NCBI GenBank assembly: GCA_038501625.1
Contig: JAZAYU010000005.1
Span: 7,688,001-7,752,000 of the forward strand
Direction: 5' to 3'
Length of the DNA: 64,000 bases
DNA from: Corbicula japonica
Taxonomy: Eukaryota; Mollusca; Bivalvia; Venerida; Cyrenidae
Numbering within the stretch: the stretch's first letter is position 1; the number at the start of each line of letters is the position of its first letter. The position numbers and the translations under genes are program-made. Of this stretch, positions 1 through 9,671 are shown in pieces. The notes under the pieces were generated by a model. That model was not told where the DNA came from. It worked only from the letters and a program-made list of their open reading frames with translations, and made no database searches.

Positions 1-50
1 TGATCTGGATCTACACCCATCGCCCACATTTAAAGGTTTATATATGGAAT
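1..50. mobile_element. MITE-A, right-end fragment
   Basis: The window opens inside a MITE-A copy. The right palindrome (tgatctggatctacac) and the terminal region with tatatatgga are present. The rest lies outside the window. Confidence 0.6.
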
Positions 51-180
51 AAACAGTTAAAACATTTTACCCACCTAAAACTAACTGGAAGGTTATATTT
101 TCAAAACAAATTATGAATTACTTTATGAAGGCAGTCTTGTTTGTTTTATGTGTTTCTTACAAGTGGCATTTCTACTTTAT

Positions 181-250
181 CCCTTTACTCCATGGAATAT
201 GGCTTTTATCCACTAGCCAACAGTGTAGATCCAGTTCAGCTGCAACATTC
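181..250. mobile_element. MITE-A, degenerate left fragment
   Basis: A decayed left terminus (ctttactccatgg) is followed by cagtgtagatccag and a broken first palindrome. No second half is recognisable. Confidence 0.45.
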
Positions 251-963
251 TTCAGTGTTCAAGTCATTTTTGATGTACCATCACTAAACATTATCATTAC
301 TTTATTGTTTATCAATATATACTATGCGGGACAACACACATTTAAAGCTCTTGGTCACACTCCAGTTCATGAGCAAGGATCATTACATACATTTGGCTAG
401 GGTACTAGTATATCTGTCTGCTTCTTGTTTAAAAATGAATACTTGCAATACGTTTTGCCTCCGTAAGCTCACCTCCACCCATTCTTTTGTAAATTTAACT
501 TAGGCATGCAGCATATCCAACAACTTGCAGCTCAGAAAACATAGGTGATCTGTTATTTGCAATATTGCATACATTTTAAGATTTGATCAAGGGAAATAAC
601 AAGATTTATTTTTTTCCAGTCATTACACAGTTTGCTCCCTTGTCAAGAATGGTCAGTTTCTATGCAATAGAATTATACCCTGTAATAGTGTTAATAAATC
701 AGAAGAAATATATTATTTGTGAAAATACTTAATAATTTAATTCACAATTTATTTTGGTCATGTAAGAGTATAAATGATATTTAAGGTACATGAAAAGTTT
801 TCTTCAAACAGATTACCTCAATCTGTGAAATGATGTAAAGTATAGCAGACAACATTGCTTTTTATACAATTCTCAATAAAAATGGCACTGTATAGTCAGA
901 ATGTGTAACCAAATCACTTATAGGTTATGAAAAAAGTAATTTTCTGTCCAAATATAGTTATCA
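251..963. other. no gene recognised
   Basis: AT-rich sequence with only short chance frames. I saw no repeat, RNA gene or splice-framed exon here. Confidence 0.5.
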
Positions 964-1195
964 TTTTCCTCCACATATTCGCATCTTTAAGCATGTGCAA
1001 CCAGTGTAGATCCAGATCAACTGGCACATCCGTGCAGTCTGATCAGGATATGCACTGGTGGCATTTTGGACAGAAATAACCTAATGAATCAAAAAGCGAA
1101 CAGTTTAGATCCTGATCAGATGGCATGGATGTGCCAGCTGATCTGGATCTAAACTGTTTGCCCACACAATAAAGATGTGTCTATGGAGGAAAGGG
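964..1195. mobile_element. MITE-A copy
   Basis: About 232 bp with a decayed left terminus (ttttcctccacatat) and a good right terminus (ctatggaggaaaggg). Two tandem palindromes built on gtagatccagatca / tgatcaggat are joined by the family's usual linker (agaaataacctaatgaatc). The left TTAA is lost. Confidence 0.75.
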
Positions 1196-1414
1196 TTATT
1201 ACTAAAATGTAAAATGTTATCACCTTTTCCAGTTGTGTGCCTCATTTTAGTTTTGCAAGATTTTTTTTAAATCATGGAGATAGTTATCAATTATCAGAAT
1301 CTCGTATTAATTAACACCACTCTATATTCTGAATATTTACCTAAATATTTCAAAACATATATAATGCACTGTATGATGCAAGTTTTTCATGAAGGGGGTT
1401 TATTTGGGGTAGCT

Positions 1415-1656
1415 TTATTTAAAATTCAATCTGTGGTTACTATCGCCACGAAAAACTAAATATTGCTGCCCAAGAAGGAGTTTAAGAAACTCTACTGAAC
1501 CTCCTCTGGATGTTACTGGATACTCTAGTATTTGAATGGCTGGAATAACACAGCTGCATACGGCATACTTTTCTGCATCGACTGGAGGCAAAATATGTGT
1601 GCACATCTCATCACAAGTCATAATAATGTGCATTTTGTTGTAACAAATCTCCAGAG
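1415..1656 (-). CDS. possible orphan coding exon, unknown product
   Basis: A minus-strand frame of about 75 codons has a composition unlike the AT-rich chance frames around it: several Cys, Pro, Asp and Glu residues and a stretch reading CTHILPPVDAEKYAVCSC. A pyrimidine tract ending in ctctggag precedes it near 1655 and could be a 3' splice site. No convincing 5' splice site follows before the stop near 1415. An internal ATG at 1633 could start a 72-residue peptide. I do not recognise the family. It may be one exon of a gene whose other exons lie outside the window, an exon fragment carried by a transposon, or chance. Confidence 0.3.
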
Positions 1657-1872
1657 AAGGAAATATTTATTTTGTTAAACAGGCTGAAGACAGAATTTCA
1701 TCCCACAAAACGTCACCTTAATGCAAGAACTATTGAAACAAGAAGCTACACTGATTTTGCACTAAGGAAAAGAAAAGTGCAAGTCGAGCGTAAATATTTC
1801 ATATAAATTAAACCCTTGGTTAATCAATAAGTTCCAAAACAACAGAACCCCAGATTAATATGATAACTGAAC

Positions 1873-2015
1873 TGAAGGTTATAAAACTGAGCATGGAAAC
1901 CAGTCTCAAATCTCAAGCATCTGATTGGCTGAAATGGCGACTGGTCTCCATTTCAGCCAATCAGATGCTTGAGATTTGAGACTGGTTTCCATGCTCAGTT
2001 TTATAACCTTGGGCA
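1873..2015. mobile_element. MITE-B foldback copy
   Basis: Near-perfect palindrome of about 143 bp. Arms read aaggttataaaactgagc and its complement, and meet at a centre built from ctgattggctgaaatggcg and its complement. The left tip is shortened relative to other copies (tgaagg for tgcccaagg). Each copy carries two CCAAT boxes facing each other. I saw no coding capacity. The superfamily is uncertain. Confidence 0.75.
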
Positions 2016-2267
2016 CAGGTCTGATTAATTTTCAAACAAAGAGAGGATTTTGAAAGATACCATTAAAATTAAACAACTTATTTTTTATAAACAAGTTTAT
2101 TCAACGAAAACAATATCACAGCCAAGTAACTCAAGATCTTAAAATCAGTCAAATAAAATAAAAATCAACAAAAACAACGAGTGATTGATAAAAGTGTTTT
2201 CAACATCAAACTAAATTAACAGACTTTTCAACCCTTTAATTTCAACCCCTTCCTTAAAAAGGGGTAT

Positions 2268-2458
2268 AACCCTTTCCTGTACAGATACACCTTTATTGCT
2301 AGGGCGAACAGTTTAGATCCAGATCAGCTGGCACATCCGTGCTGTCTGATCAGGATCTAAACTGTTTGCTTTTTTATTCATTAGGTTATTTCTGAATAAA
2401 ATGCGACCAGTGCGATGTGCCGGCTGATCTGGATCTACACTGGTCGCACATGCGAAAA
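2268..2458. mobile_element. MITE-A copy, shortened
   Basis: A left terminus aaccctttcctg and an intact first palindrome are followed by a second palindrome missing its left half. The right terminus is lost. A further decayed piece of the family, with the linker and a mutated palindrome, continues at about 2495-2630. Confidence 0.65.
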
Positions 2459-2635
2459 AAGTTTCGATTCGTATGTACAAATAGTGTCAATCCTGATTAT
2501 CCAGCTGATCGACCTTTTGCTTTTTGATTCATTGGGTTATTTCTGACAAAAAGCAAACAGTGTAGATCTTGATTAACTGGCAAAGATGTGGTGGATAATC
2601 TGGATCTACAATTTTCGCACATGTGATAAAACACT

Positions 2636-2743
2636 TTATATCATATACCCTATGAATTTAAAGCATCCTGATTGGTCGAGAGCTCCGTACTCGCGAGTCC
2701 GAAAAAGTGATAACTACCGCGGGAATTAATAACTACCTTTGCT

Positions 2744-2789
<46 letters not shown>

Positions 2790-2822
2790 GAATGCTTTAA
2801 ATTCATAGGGTATATGATATAA
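2636..2822. mobile_element. foldback element containing a (CAT)n microsatellite
   Basis: Perfect 31-bp inverted repeats at 2636-2666 and 2792-2822 begin ttatatcatataccctatg. They enclose about 125 bp that includes a (CAT/ATC) tract of roughly 15 units at 2744-2789. No target duplication is obvious. Confidence 0.75.
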
Positions 2823-3079
2823 CAAGTAAATACTAATGTTGAGGTCGATATGTAGTTTTGCGGACCTGGGTAGTGTGATATCGACCGAGGACGAAGTATT
2901 TATTTGTATAGTATATGCAGTAAAGTGAGATAAGGTTTACAACTCGAAGAAGAATGGTGTTGTATTACATTTGTATATTGTATCACATATGTTTTCTTTA
3001 AGTTTAATAGCAAGTTTTCACCTTAGGACATTTAGGTTGCTAATATTTAACCTTTTACTTATGGATGCAACTTTTGTCA

Positions 3080-3385
3080 CCTGGGTAACCCTTTTAGATC
3101 CAGACCATGAGGTTATTTCCATTAGGGGACAATATACAGTAAAACCCCTTATTATTAAGACCACACCGAAATAAGACCACTATTCCGATGTCCCATTTTA
3201 CAGTTTTGCACTATTTTCTACCCCTATATAAAGACCACCTACTATTAAGACCCACTTTTTCCCAGTCCCAATTGCGGTCTTAATAGCGGGGTTTCACTGT
3301 AGATCCAGATCACATGGCACAGATGTTGCGCATGTGATAAAAGGTGTAAAAGGCTTACTCCATGGTGTAAAGGGTTAAAAAATTG
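3080..3385. mobile_element. decayed MITE-A split by a Tigger-like insertion
   Basis: Remnants of MITE-A (gatccagaccatgaggttatt, then gatccagatcacatggcac) lie on both sides of the element at 3137-3299. A decayed right terminus ends in gtgtaaagggttaa near 3377. Confidence 0.5.
3137..3299. mobile_element. Tigger/pogo-like MITE (163 bp)
   Basis: Termini CAGTAAAACCCC and GGGGTTTCACTG are inverted repeats. Inside them, attattaagaccac mirrors gcggtcttaatag. A TA dinucleotide flanks each end (3135-3136 and 3300-3301). Removing the element leaves a continuous MITE-A reading ...taGATCCAG. The TA duplication and CAGT tips fit the pogo/Tigger branch of Tc1/mariner. No transposase is present. Confidence 0.7.
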
Positions 3386-3410
3386 CTGAGCAAACAGAGT
3401 TGAGTGAACT

Positions 3411-3636
3411 AACCTTTTCCTCAATTTTTACGTGTGTGCAACCAGTGTAGATCCAGATCAACTGGCACATCTGTGCCATCTGATCAGGATCTGCACTGGT
3501 CGCTTTTTGGTTAGAAATAACCTAAAAAATCAAATAGCGAACAGTGCAGATCCTGATCAGACGGCACGGATGTGCCGGCTGATCTGGATCTACACTGTTC
3601 GCCCATGCCATAAAGGTAGGTATATGGAGGAAAGGG
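3411..3636. mobile_element. MITE-A copy
   Basis: Both palindromes and the linker are intact. The right terminus tatatggaggaaaggg abuts TTAA at 3637-3640. The left terminus is mutated (aaccttttcctcaat). Confidence 0.8.
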
Positions 3637-3676
3637 TTAAGTATAGTAAGCAAGTGAATAAATCAGTGACAGAATG

Positions 3677-4472
3677 TATGGCGTACGAAAAGGCTCAAAA
3701 GGTAAAAAGTGCCGGTGCACCTGTAATTTTATACGTTGGACGTGTAAATTTACACGATGGACGTATAAAATTACAGGTGCACCCGTAAATTAGCAGTGCA
3801 TCACTTTAGAAAATTGAAGGTGGACCTGTAAAATAGCGGTGCACCGATAAAAATATACGTCCATCGTATAAATTTTATGCGCTTATCGTGTAAATTGCCG
3901 GTGCACCGCTAATTTACAAGTGCACCGGTAATATTAAAATGATCAACCAATCACAACCCTTGGTTTATATAGTTGAATTTGCTGAAATATTTATTTTTAA
4001 ATTGAAATATTGTTACCTTTTATTTTATTTTTATATTTGTGCTCTAAAATTATTAACATATCTTTTAATATATAATCAAAAGTAAATGAACAATTTGAGC
4101 ATTTATATCAAGTTAACATTCACTACAACTTCCAACATATCGTCAACACTGCAAGAATTTAAAATGGCCAATGTAAGACAAATTTTGATTGGCTATCATT
4201 AGTATGGGTATAAATAGCGAAAGGGTCAAAATTGAAATGTAGGTGCACCGTTAATTTATGCGATGGACGTATAAATATATACGATGGACGTTTAAAAATG
4301 TAGGTGCACCGCTATTTGAAATGGCGGTGCACCTGTATTTTATGGGTGCACCTGTAAATTTATACGTCCATCGCGTAAATTTACACGTCCAACGCATAAA
4401 TTTACAGGTGCACCGCTAATTTTATATGTAGGTGCACCTTCAATTTACTTTTGAGCCTTTTCGTGCGCCATA
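3677..4472. mobile_element. 796-bp inverted-repeat element with GGTGCACC / ACGTCCATCGT arrays
   Basis: Termini read TATGGCGTACGAAAAGG and, inverted, CCTTTTCGTGCGCCATA. The flanking 6-bp direct repeat AGAATG lies at 3671-3676 and 4473-4478. Each arm of about 250 bp alternates two motifs, GTGCAC within ggtgcacc (about 11 good copies) and acgtccatcgt or its complement (7 copies), separated by AT-rich spacers. A 280-bp AT-rich core holds a TATA-like gggtataaatagc near 4207. I see no coding capacity. It behaves as a non-autonomous DNA transposon of a family I do not recognise. Confidence 0.75.
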
Positions 4473-4849
4473 AGAATGAGTCAGTGAGTGGCCATCTTTG
4501 CCTGGTCTCAATAAATATTCAATTGAATTAAGAAAAATTGACACCAATGCTCATTTCACATCATAATATTTTTTTCATAATCAAATCTAGATTATATATG
4601 TTAATAATGGCAGATGGCCATAAAACACACTACAACATTAATTCTGCATAATTTAAAACTTCTTTAATCTGAATAATAAATATCTGTTATCGTGTAATCT
4701 TCATAAATATTTTAAAACTGTCTACTTCATGAAAATTAATACATCCTGTTAATACCTTTTCAAAACAACACATTATTTAAATGAAGTTTATTATGAAAAT
4801 ATTTTTAATCCATGAATATATTTTTTATCTTTTTCTCCATGAATACAGC

Positions 4850-5040
4850 TTAAATTCCATGTGCAACTAGTGTAGATCCAGATCAGTCCGCACATTCTTG
4901 CAGTCTGATCAGGATCTACTCTGGTTGCTTTCTTATCAGAAATTACATAGTGAATTTTAAAGTGAACAGTGTAGATCCTGAACAGACTGCACAGATGTGC
5001 AGGCTGATTTAGATCTCAACTGGTTGCCTATGTTTTATAT
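4850..5040. mobile_element. MITE-A, internal part only
   Basis: Both palindromes (gtagatccagatcag, then gtagatcctgaacag) and the linker are present but mutated. Neither terminus can be recognised. Confidence 0.6.
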
Positions 5041-5387
5041 GCATTTGGATGAGGTTATGAGTTATATGCAAAGATAAATTTAATCAAACAAAATTTTTGC
5101 AATGTCTTTTATTAAAAACAAAATGAACACATGAAGAAATGCAAAATAAGCACAAAATTTAGGCCACATGAATTATAATGATACCAAAGTATTTTTCAAA
5201 AATGTATTTTAAATATCTTACAAAATTATTCCTTGAAGTAAAATTGTAATCTCCAAATTTGCTGATCATGGACATATACACTTATGGAACTACAGCTACA
5301 ATGTAAACACTGTCTGTTGCCATAAAAAATGGAAATCTACTTTTAATTTCAGCTGCAAAAGGTTAATATTCTGACTCTTATCAAAAA

Positions 5388-5485
5388 TTACCCTTTCCTC
5401 CATAGATAGACCTTTAGTTTGTGGGCGAATAGAATAGATCCAGATCAGCCAGCACATCCGTGTCATCTGATCAGGATCTGCATCA
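5388..5485. mobile_element. MITE-A, left half
   Basis: Left terminus taccctttcctccatag and the first palindrome are present. The element stops after ggatctgcat. Confidence 0.6.
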
Positions 5486-5591
5486 AATAGAAATTTGATA
5501 AAATAACACATTTGAAACAAAAATATGATGTTAATATATTAAAAACACATAACAAAACATATTGATGGTTTTCAAAACACTGTTAAATATC

Positions 5592-6082
5592 TTTATTATA
5601 CTGCAAAGAAATTTCCTTGAATTTGATTGGATAATTTGCCGCTGATGTATATCCGTATTTACGGATCGGCCGTAGATATGAACTGCACCTGCCTTAATTT
5701 CCCCGTCTGGCCTCCCATCTTTTGTTGTCGTCCGCCATTTTGTTTTGAATTTCCGTAAAAATGCATAATTTGAAGCCGATCTTGTAAATTATAAAGCGGT
5801 ATGCTTAGAAATTACTAAAATTGTTACAGAAAATATTTATGTTGTGTTTTTGACGTCGAAAACAATCAGATTATTCTCAAATTTTGTGAATAAAAATCAA
5901 ATGGATAGTCCATTCAATTTCTATAGAAGTGACGTCATGCAGGTAAATTAATGACGTCAGACATGTAATTATTGAGGTTCTCAGAGGGGAATTAAGCTGT
6001 TCGGCATTAAATAAGCGAAATAATCGAAAAATCGATGTTTTCTTATTAATTTTGTCTGAAAAAGTCTTTGCAGTATAATAAA
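5592..6082. mobile_element. about 490-bp element with 18-bp inverted ends
   Basis: Inverted repeats TTTATTATACTGCAAAGA lie at 5592-5609 and 6065-6082. The interior is unique and contains two complete TGACGTCA palindromes (5930-5937, 5952-5959). If the true tips are CTGCAAAGA, the flanking dinucleotides would be TA. Family unknown. Confidence 0.5.
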
Positions 6083-6108
6083 ACAATTATTTGGTTCCTT
6101 AAAAGGGT

Positions 6109-6200
6109 ATGTGAGGATATATTGCCGGTCTGGGTGTCATATTATCCCTCGCCTGCGGCTCGGGTAATATGACACCCAGACCGGCAATATATCCTCACAT
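6109..6200. repeat. 36-bp perfect inverted repeat (hairpin)
   Basis: Arms 6109-6144 and 6165-6200 (atgtgaggatatattgccgg...) are exact complements around a 20-base GC-rich loop. Weaker pairing (ttatttggtt / aaccaaataa) extends to about 6087 and 6226. It is probably a small foldback transposon. Confidence 0.7.
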
Positions 6201-6464
6201 TCCCTGTCAAAAAACCAAATAACTACATAGATACAATATTTGCAAAAGACATTTAATAAATAACCTAATGTTGACAAAAAAGTATATTAAGTAGATACTG
6301 TACATGTATTTGCATCTAATCATTGAAAATTTTTCCATCACAATTGGGATTAAGAATATGTTTTACACTTAGAAAGGGGATAAATTTTGGCATCAGATTA
6401 TTTATTTCCCCTTCGTCACTTTTTAGAAAATTTATTGATATCAATTTAAACAGGTGTGCCATAA

Positions 6465-6850
6465 CCCTTTACTCCTCGAGACATGGCAGTTTCCCATGAG
6501 CAACAGTGTAGATCCTGATCAGCATGCACATCCTTGCAATCTGATCAAGATCTACACTGTTTGCTTTAGATTTTGGGGGTTATTTCCGAACAAGCGGTGA
6601 CAAGTGTAGATCCAGATCAGTGCCCAAGGTTATAAAACTGAGCATGGAAACCAGTCTCAAATCTCAAGCATCTGATTGGCTGAAATGGCGACCAGTCGCC
6701 ATTTCAGCCAATCAGATGCTTGATATTTGACACTGGTTTCCATCTCAGTTTTATAATCTTGGGCACAGAAGGCATGGATGTGCTGGTTCATCTGGATCTA
6801 CACTGGTTGTACATGTGATTAAAGGTATATACATGTATATGAAGTAAAGA
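6465..6850. mobile_element. MITE-A copy abutting the F-box gene stop codon, with MITE-B nested inside
   Basis: The left terminus is ataaccctttactcc. The right terminus is tatatgaagtaaaga followed by TTAA at 6851-6854. The second palindrome is interrupted at gatccagatcag by the MITE-B copy at 6621-6765. The TTAA overlaps the TAA stop of the minus-strand F-box gene, so the element forms the start of that gene's 3' flank or UTR. Confidence 0.7.
6621..6765. mobile_element. MITE-B copy nested in MITE-A
   Basis: Tips TGCCCAAG...CTTGGGCA are flanked by a 3-bp direct repeat CAG (6618-6620, 6766-6768). Excision in silico restores the MITE-A palindrome order gatcag then aaggcatggatgtg. This copy gives the clearest boundaries for the 145-bp family. 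Confidence 0.8.
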
Positions 6851-8731
6851 TTAATTTCCAATCATTCTTTTTTGCACTGACACCAGAGTTTGACTTTTAC
6901 TCTCTAGGTAATCCATAGCTCGCTGTGTAATCCCACCGCAGAAAGACACGTCCAGATACTTCAACCTTTTGCAATTGTCCCTGATGTAGTCAATACTTTT
7001 ATCAGTCAACTTGTCACAGCCAAATACATTCAAAAGTTGAAGTCTCTTTAACTGTGTCGTTATCGTTGCCATGGTCCCATCGTTTAGGTCTGCACACTGC
7101 GACAAGTTTAGTTCTTCAATACTTGGATTGTTACGAACAATTTGCGCAACTCCATCAGCACTCAGTTCTGGCAGCATTCCAAGATGCAAAACGCGTAATT
7201 CTGGAAATTTGACAGTCTGCATTAAACTAGTATCTGTAAGCTTTTTGCACGCTGTAAGATCCAAGTAACGTAGTCCTGCTAGATTTGTAATTGATACCAG
7301 TTTGTGGTTAGCATTCAACGAATTCTTACGAATTTCTTGTACACTTGGCTCATTCTTTTTCTCCGACGGTTTTTTGAAGATGATTGTCGATGGGTATTGT
7401 CTTGTGCATCGACATTCTCCATCCGCCTCATCATGCTTATGTTGATTTCCCTCAGATAGAAGACCAAGTAATCCCAAATCGGTAATTTCCTTACACCATG
7501 CCAGACGGAGAAATCTCAGATACTTTAGATTCAGAGATATGGCATGGACGCTGGTGTCAGTGACCTTGAAGCAAGAACCAAGGTCAAGATGAGTCAACAA
7601 GGGTAAACACTTGCAAGCCTTCTCAACGAAAATGTCACCAACCAGAGAGCAACAGTTCAGGTTTAAATGTGTAAGAAGTACAGTCACTCCATCACTACAA
7701 AGTCCCTGAACGAGTCCTTGCGAAGATACCTGGAAACATTCGGACAAGTCTAGAACTTCAAGCAGCTTCAACTTTGACATACTCGCAACTGATTTATCGG
7801 TAATCTGCTTACATTTGTTCAAATACAAATTACGCAACTGTCCTAAATATGCCGACACTGTCAACAGTGTACTATTCGTCAAATCTGGGCATTCGCGTAC
7901 ATCAAGGCTTTTAAGCTGAGGTTGGTGCTTACATATGTATCCAATCCCTTCATCGCTAACATTCCTGCAACCTTGAAGAATGAGCTCCTGTAACTGTAAA
8001 CCATGTACAGTCACTAACTCTTCAATATGTTCATCTTCTATTTGAGTCTTGGACACATTCAGTGACGTCAAGCCAGGCTGTGTGACAACAAAGTCTAGAA
8101 TGTTTTTAAAAGTCAGCACTGATATATTTGCAAATCTGCTTGATTTATCTGGGTAATATACACTACTGTTAAATGCCATCTGTGTACATGCTAACGACAA
8201 CTTTTCCACATTTTCACATACAGTAACAATTCTGTTAAATGTAGCATCCGACAAATACCTTATCGATGCCAGATTCACATCAACAACATTCGTAAGGACT
8301 GATTTAAGAAGCTGTAAGTCTGCATTTTTCTCCAGTAGATTCCCAGACATAAAAAGGGAATTGCAACAACTCAAATCCAGGCTAACCAAATTCTTACACT
8401 GTGACAGAAGTTCCACAAAGGTTGTTTCGGTGATATTACTCCCTTTGAGTGACAGACTTTTTAGATTTTCTGCCAAATGCTCACAAGACTTTAAAACTAC
8501 AGCTTTAGCATCTAAAGACACATCAAAGTTGTCAAGCACAAGATGCGGAAGTCTTCTTCTAGACAGGCTTGGAATAGCTTTTCTTGTTGATTCGGCTGAT
8601 GATGCATAGAAATGAACAATGACATCACGCTGCAGAATAGGGTCAAGTGATGCTTCATACCAGCTGCGACAAACCAAGGCTGCATCTTTTCTGTCTGACA
8701 GGGACAAATATCGCATGACATGTGCCACAAC
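6851..8731 (-). CDS. F-box/LRR protein, exon 2 (residues 10-635)
   Basis: This is the second and last coding exon of an F-box protein with many cysteine-containing leucine-rich repeats (the SKP2/FBXL class). Such proteins recruit substrates to SKP1-CUL1 ubiquitin ligases. The exon starts after the 3' splice site atatttcag at 8732-8733. With exon 1 the F-box reads LPVE then VVAHVMRYLSLSDRKDAALV, about residues 6-50. LRRs run from about residue 100 to 620, with the AMN1-type pattern L-x-x-L-x-L-x-x-C seen many times. A polar insert of about 50 residues near 435-487 separates two LRR blocks. The protein ends RMIGN and TAA. The arrangement brings FBXL9/LRRC29 to mind, but I cannot confirm orthology. 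An in-frame GTG at 8728 is not the start. No frameshift or internal stop is present. Confidence 0.88.
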   Translation of the reverse strand, partial: VVAHVMRYLSLSDRKDAALVCRSWYEASLDPILQRDVIVHFYASSAESTRKAIPSLSRRRLPHLVLDNFDVSLDAKAVVLKSCEHLAENLKSLSLKGSNITETTFVELLSQCKNLVSLDLSCCNSLFMSGNLLEKNADLQLLKSVLTNVVDVNLASIRYLSDATFNRIVTVCENVEKLSLACTQMAFNSSVYYPDKSSRFANISVLTFKNILDFVVTQPGLTSLNVSKTQIEDEHIEELVTVHGLQLQELILQGCRNVSDEGIGYICKHQPQLKSLDVRECPDLTNSTLLTVSAYLGQLRNLYLNKCKQITDKSVASMSKLKLLEVLDLSECFQVSSQGLVQGLCSDGVTVLLTHLNLNCCSLVGDIFVEKACKCLPLLTHLDLGSCFKVTDTSVHAISLNLKYLRFLRLAWCKEITDLGLLGLLSEGNQHKHDEADGECRCTRQYPSTIIFKKPSEKKNEPSVQEIRKNSLNANHKLVSITNLAGLRYLDLTACKKLTDTSLMQTVKFPELRVLHLGMLPELSADGVAQIVRNNPSIEELNLSQCADLNDGTMATITTQLKRLQLLNVFGCDKLTDKSIDYIRDNCKRLKYLDVSFCGGITQRAMDYLESKSQTLVSVQKRMIGN

Positions 8732-8780
8732 CTGAAATATACATCAAACATCAAGTTAGTTTAAAACAGATTATAAATTA

Positions 8781-9100
8781 GGCAATAGAAAATTAATTCA
8801 TAGATTCTCATCCGAATTTTTAGAAAAAAATGAGGCGGGTGGGTGGGTTTTATTTTTCTATTTTTTATTTATCATTCTCACAGATTCTAACGACACTTGT
8901 TTAGTGCAAAGATAAATAAGCCTCCAGCTGACTATGAATTGCAGATTTGTGCTTAAATATTTCATACTGCGTTTTCATACTCTACCGATTCGTACTGGTA
9001 ATGTAATTTGATGTACAAAATAAAATAAAAAAATGTTCGGGCAAAGTGATTTTCCAGCGGCAGACGGGGATGAGAATCTAGGAATTAATTTTCTATTGCC
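8781..9100. mobile_element. PIF/Harbinger-like MITE in the F-box intron
   Basis: Termini GGCAATAGAAAATTAATTC and its near complement form inverted repeats of about 33 bp that include agattctcatcc. A 3-bp direct repeat TTA flanks the element (8778-8780, 9101-9103). TTA/TAA duplications with GG...CC tips are typical of PIF/Harbinger. A relative lies at 57,985-58,220. Confidence 0.7.
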
Positions 9101-9671
9101 TTAGTATGGTTTGTTAAAATATTTGTTCTTATATCACTGAATTTTGGTAACATCAGGATACACATGTACATTAATGTGGATGTTGATGAAATATTGCAGA
9201 TGTCATTGAAAAAACTCTTTTGAGAGTTATTTGCAACATCCATTAGTGAACAAACGGCATCTTTGAACAGCCATAAGTAAACAAATTTAAAGGCCCAATA
9301 GACTTGTCAAACAGCATATTTTTTATTAACCTAAACATTTTAGATTTCATCTGTATGCATAATTAACACAAAAAAAAACCTTACAATAAGAAAAGGATAT
9401 TATCTTATTGATTTGCAGCATGTTTACCGGATCGTTTATCTTGTTTACAAAACAAACAGCGAATCTTTCCGAGCTGATTTTCGGCAAATCTCGGCAGGCG
9501 ACAGTCTCTAATTATGCAGAATTGCATAAATTGATGACGTATTCCCCACTAAAAGCCATTACCGGGATGGGCCGTATAACATTTACATCTTTCTTTGTTT
9601 ACCTTGTAATGATCTTTCTATTTTGCGCCTCGTTTTTTTCTTTCCTTGTTTGCATGATTTTGTGTTTACAA

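Noticed and set aside
3432..3788. 118-codon plus-strand ORF containing SADPDQ-type peptide
   Set aside because: It is a read-through of MITE-A into the adjacent 796-bp element. The same peptide appears at other MITE-A copies, for example 22.98, 24.65 and 61.57 kb.
7071..8609. Plus-strand ORFs of 65-82 codons
   Set aside because: They are antisense shadows of the F-box/LRR exon.
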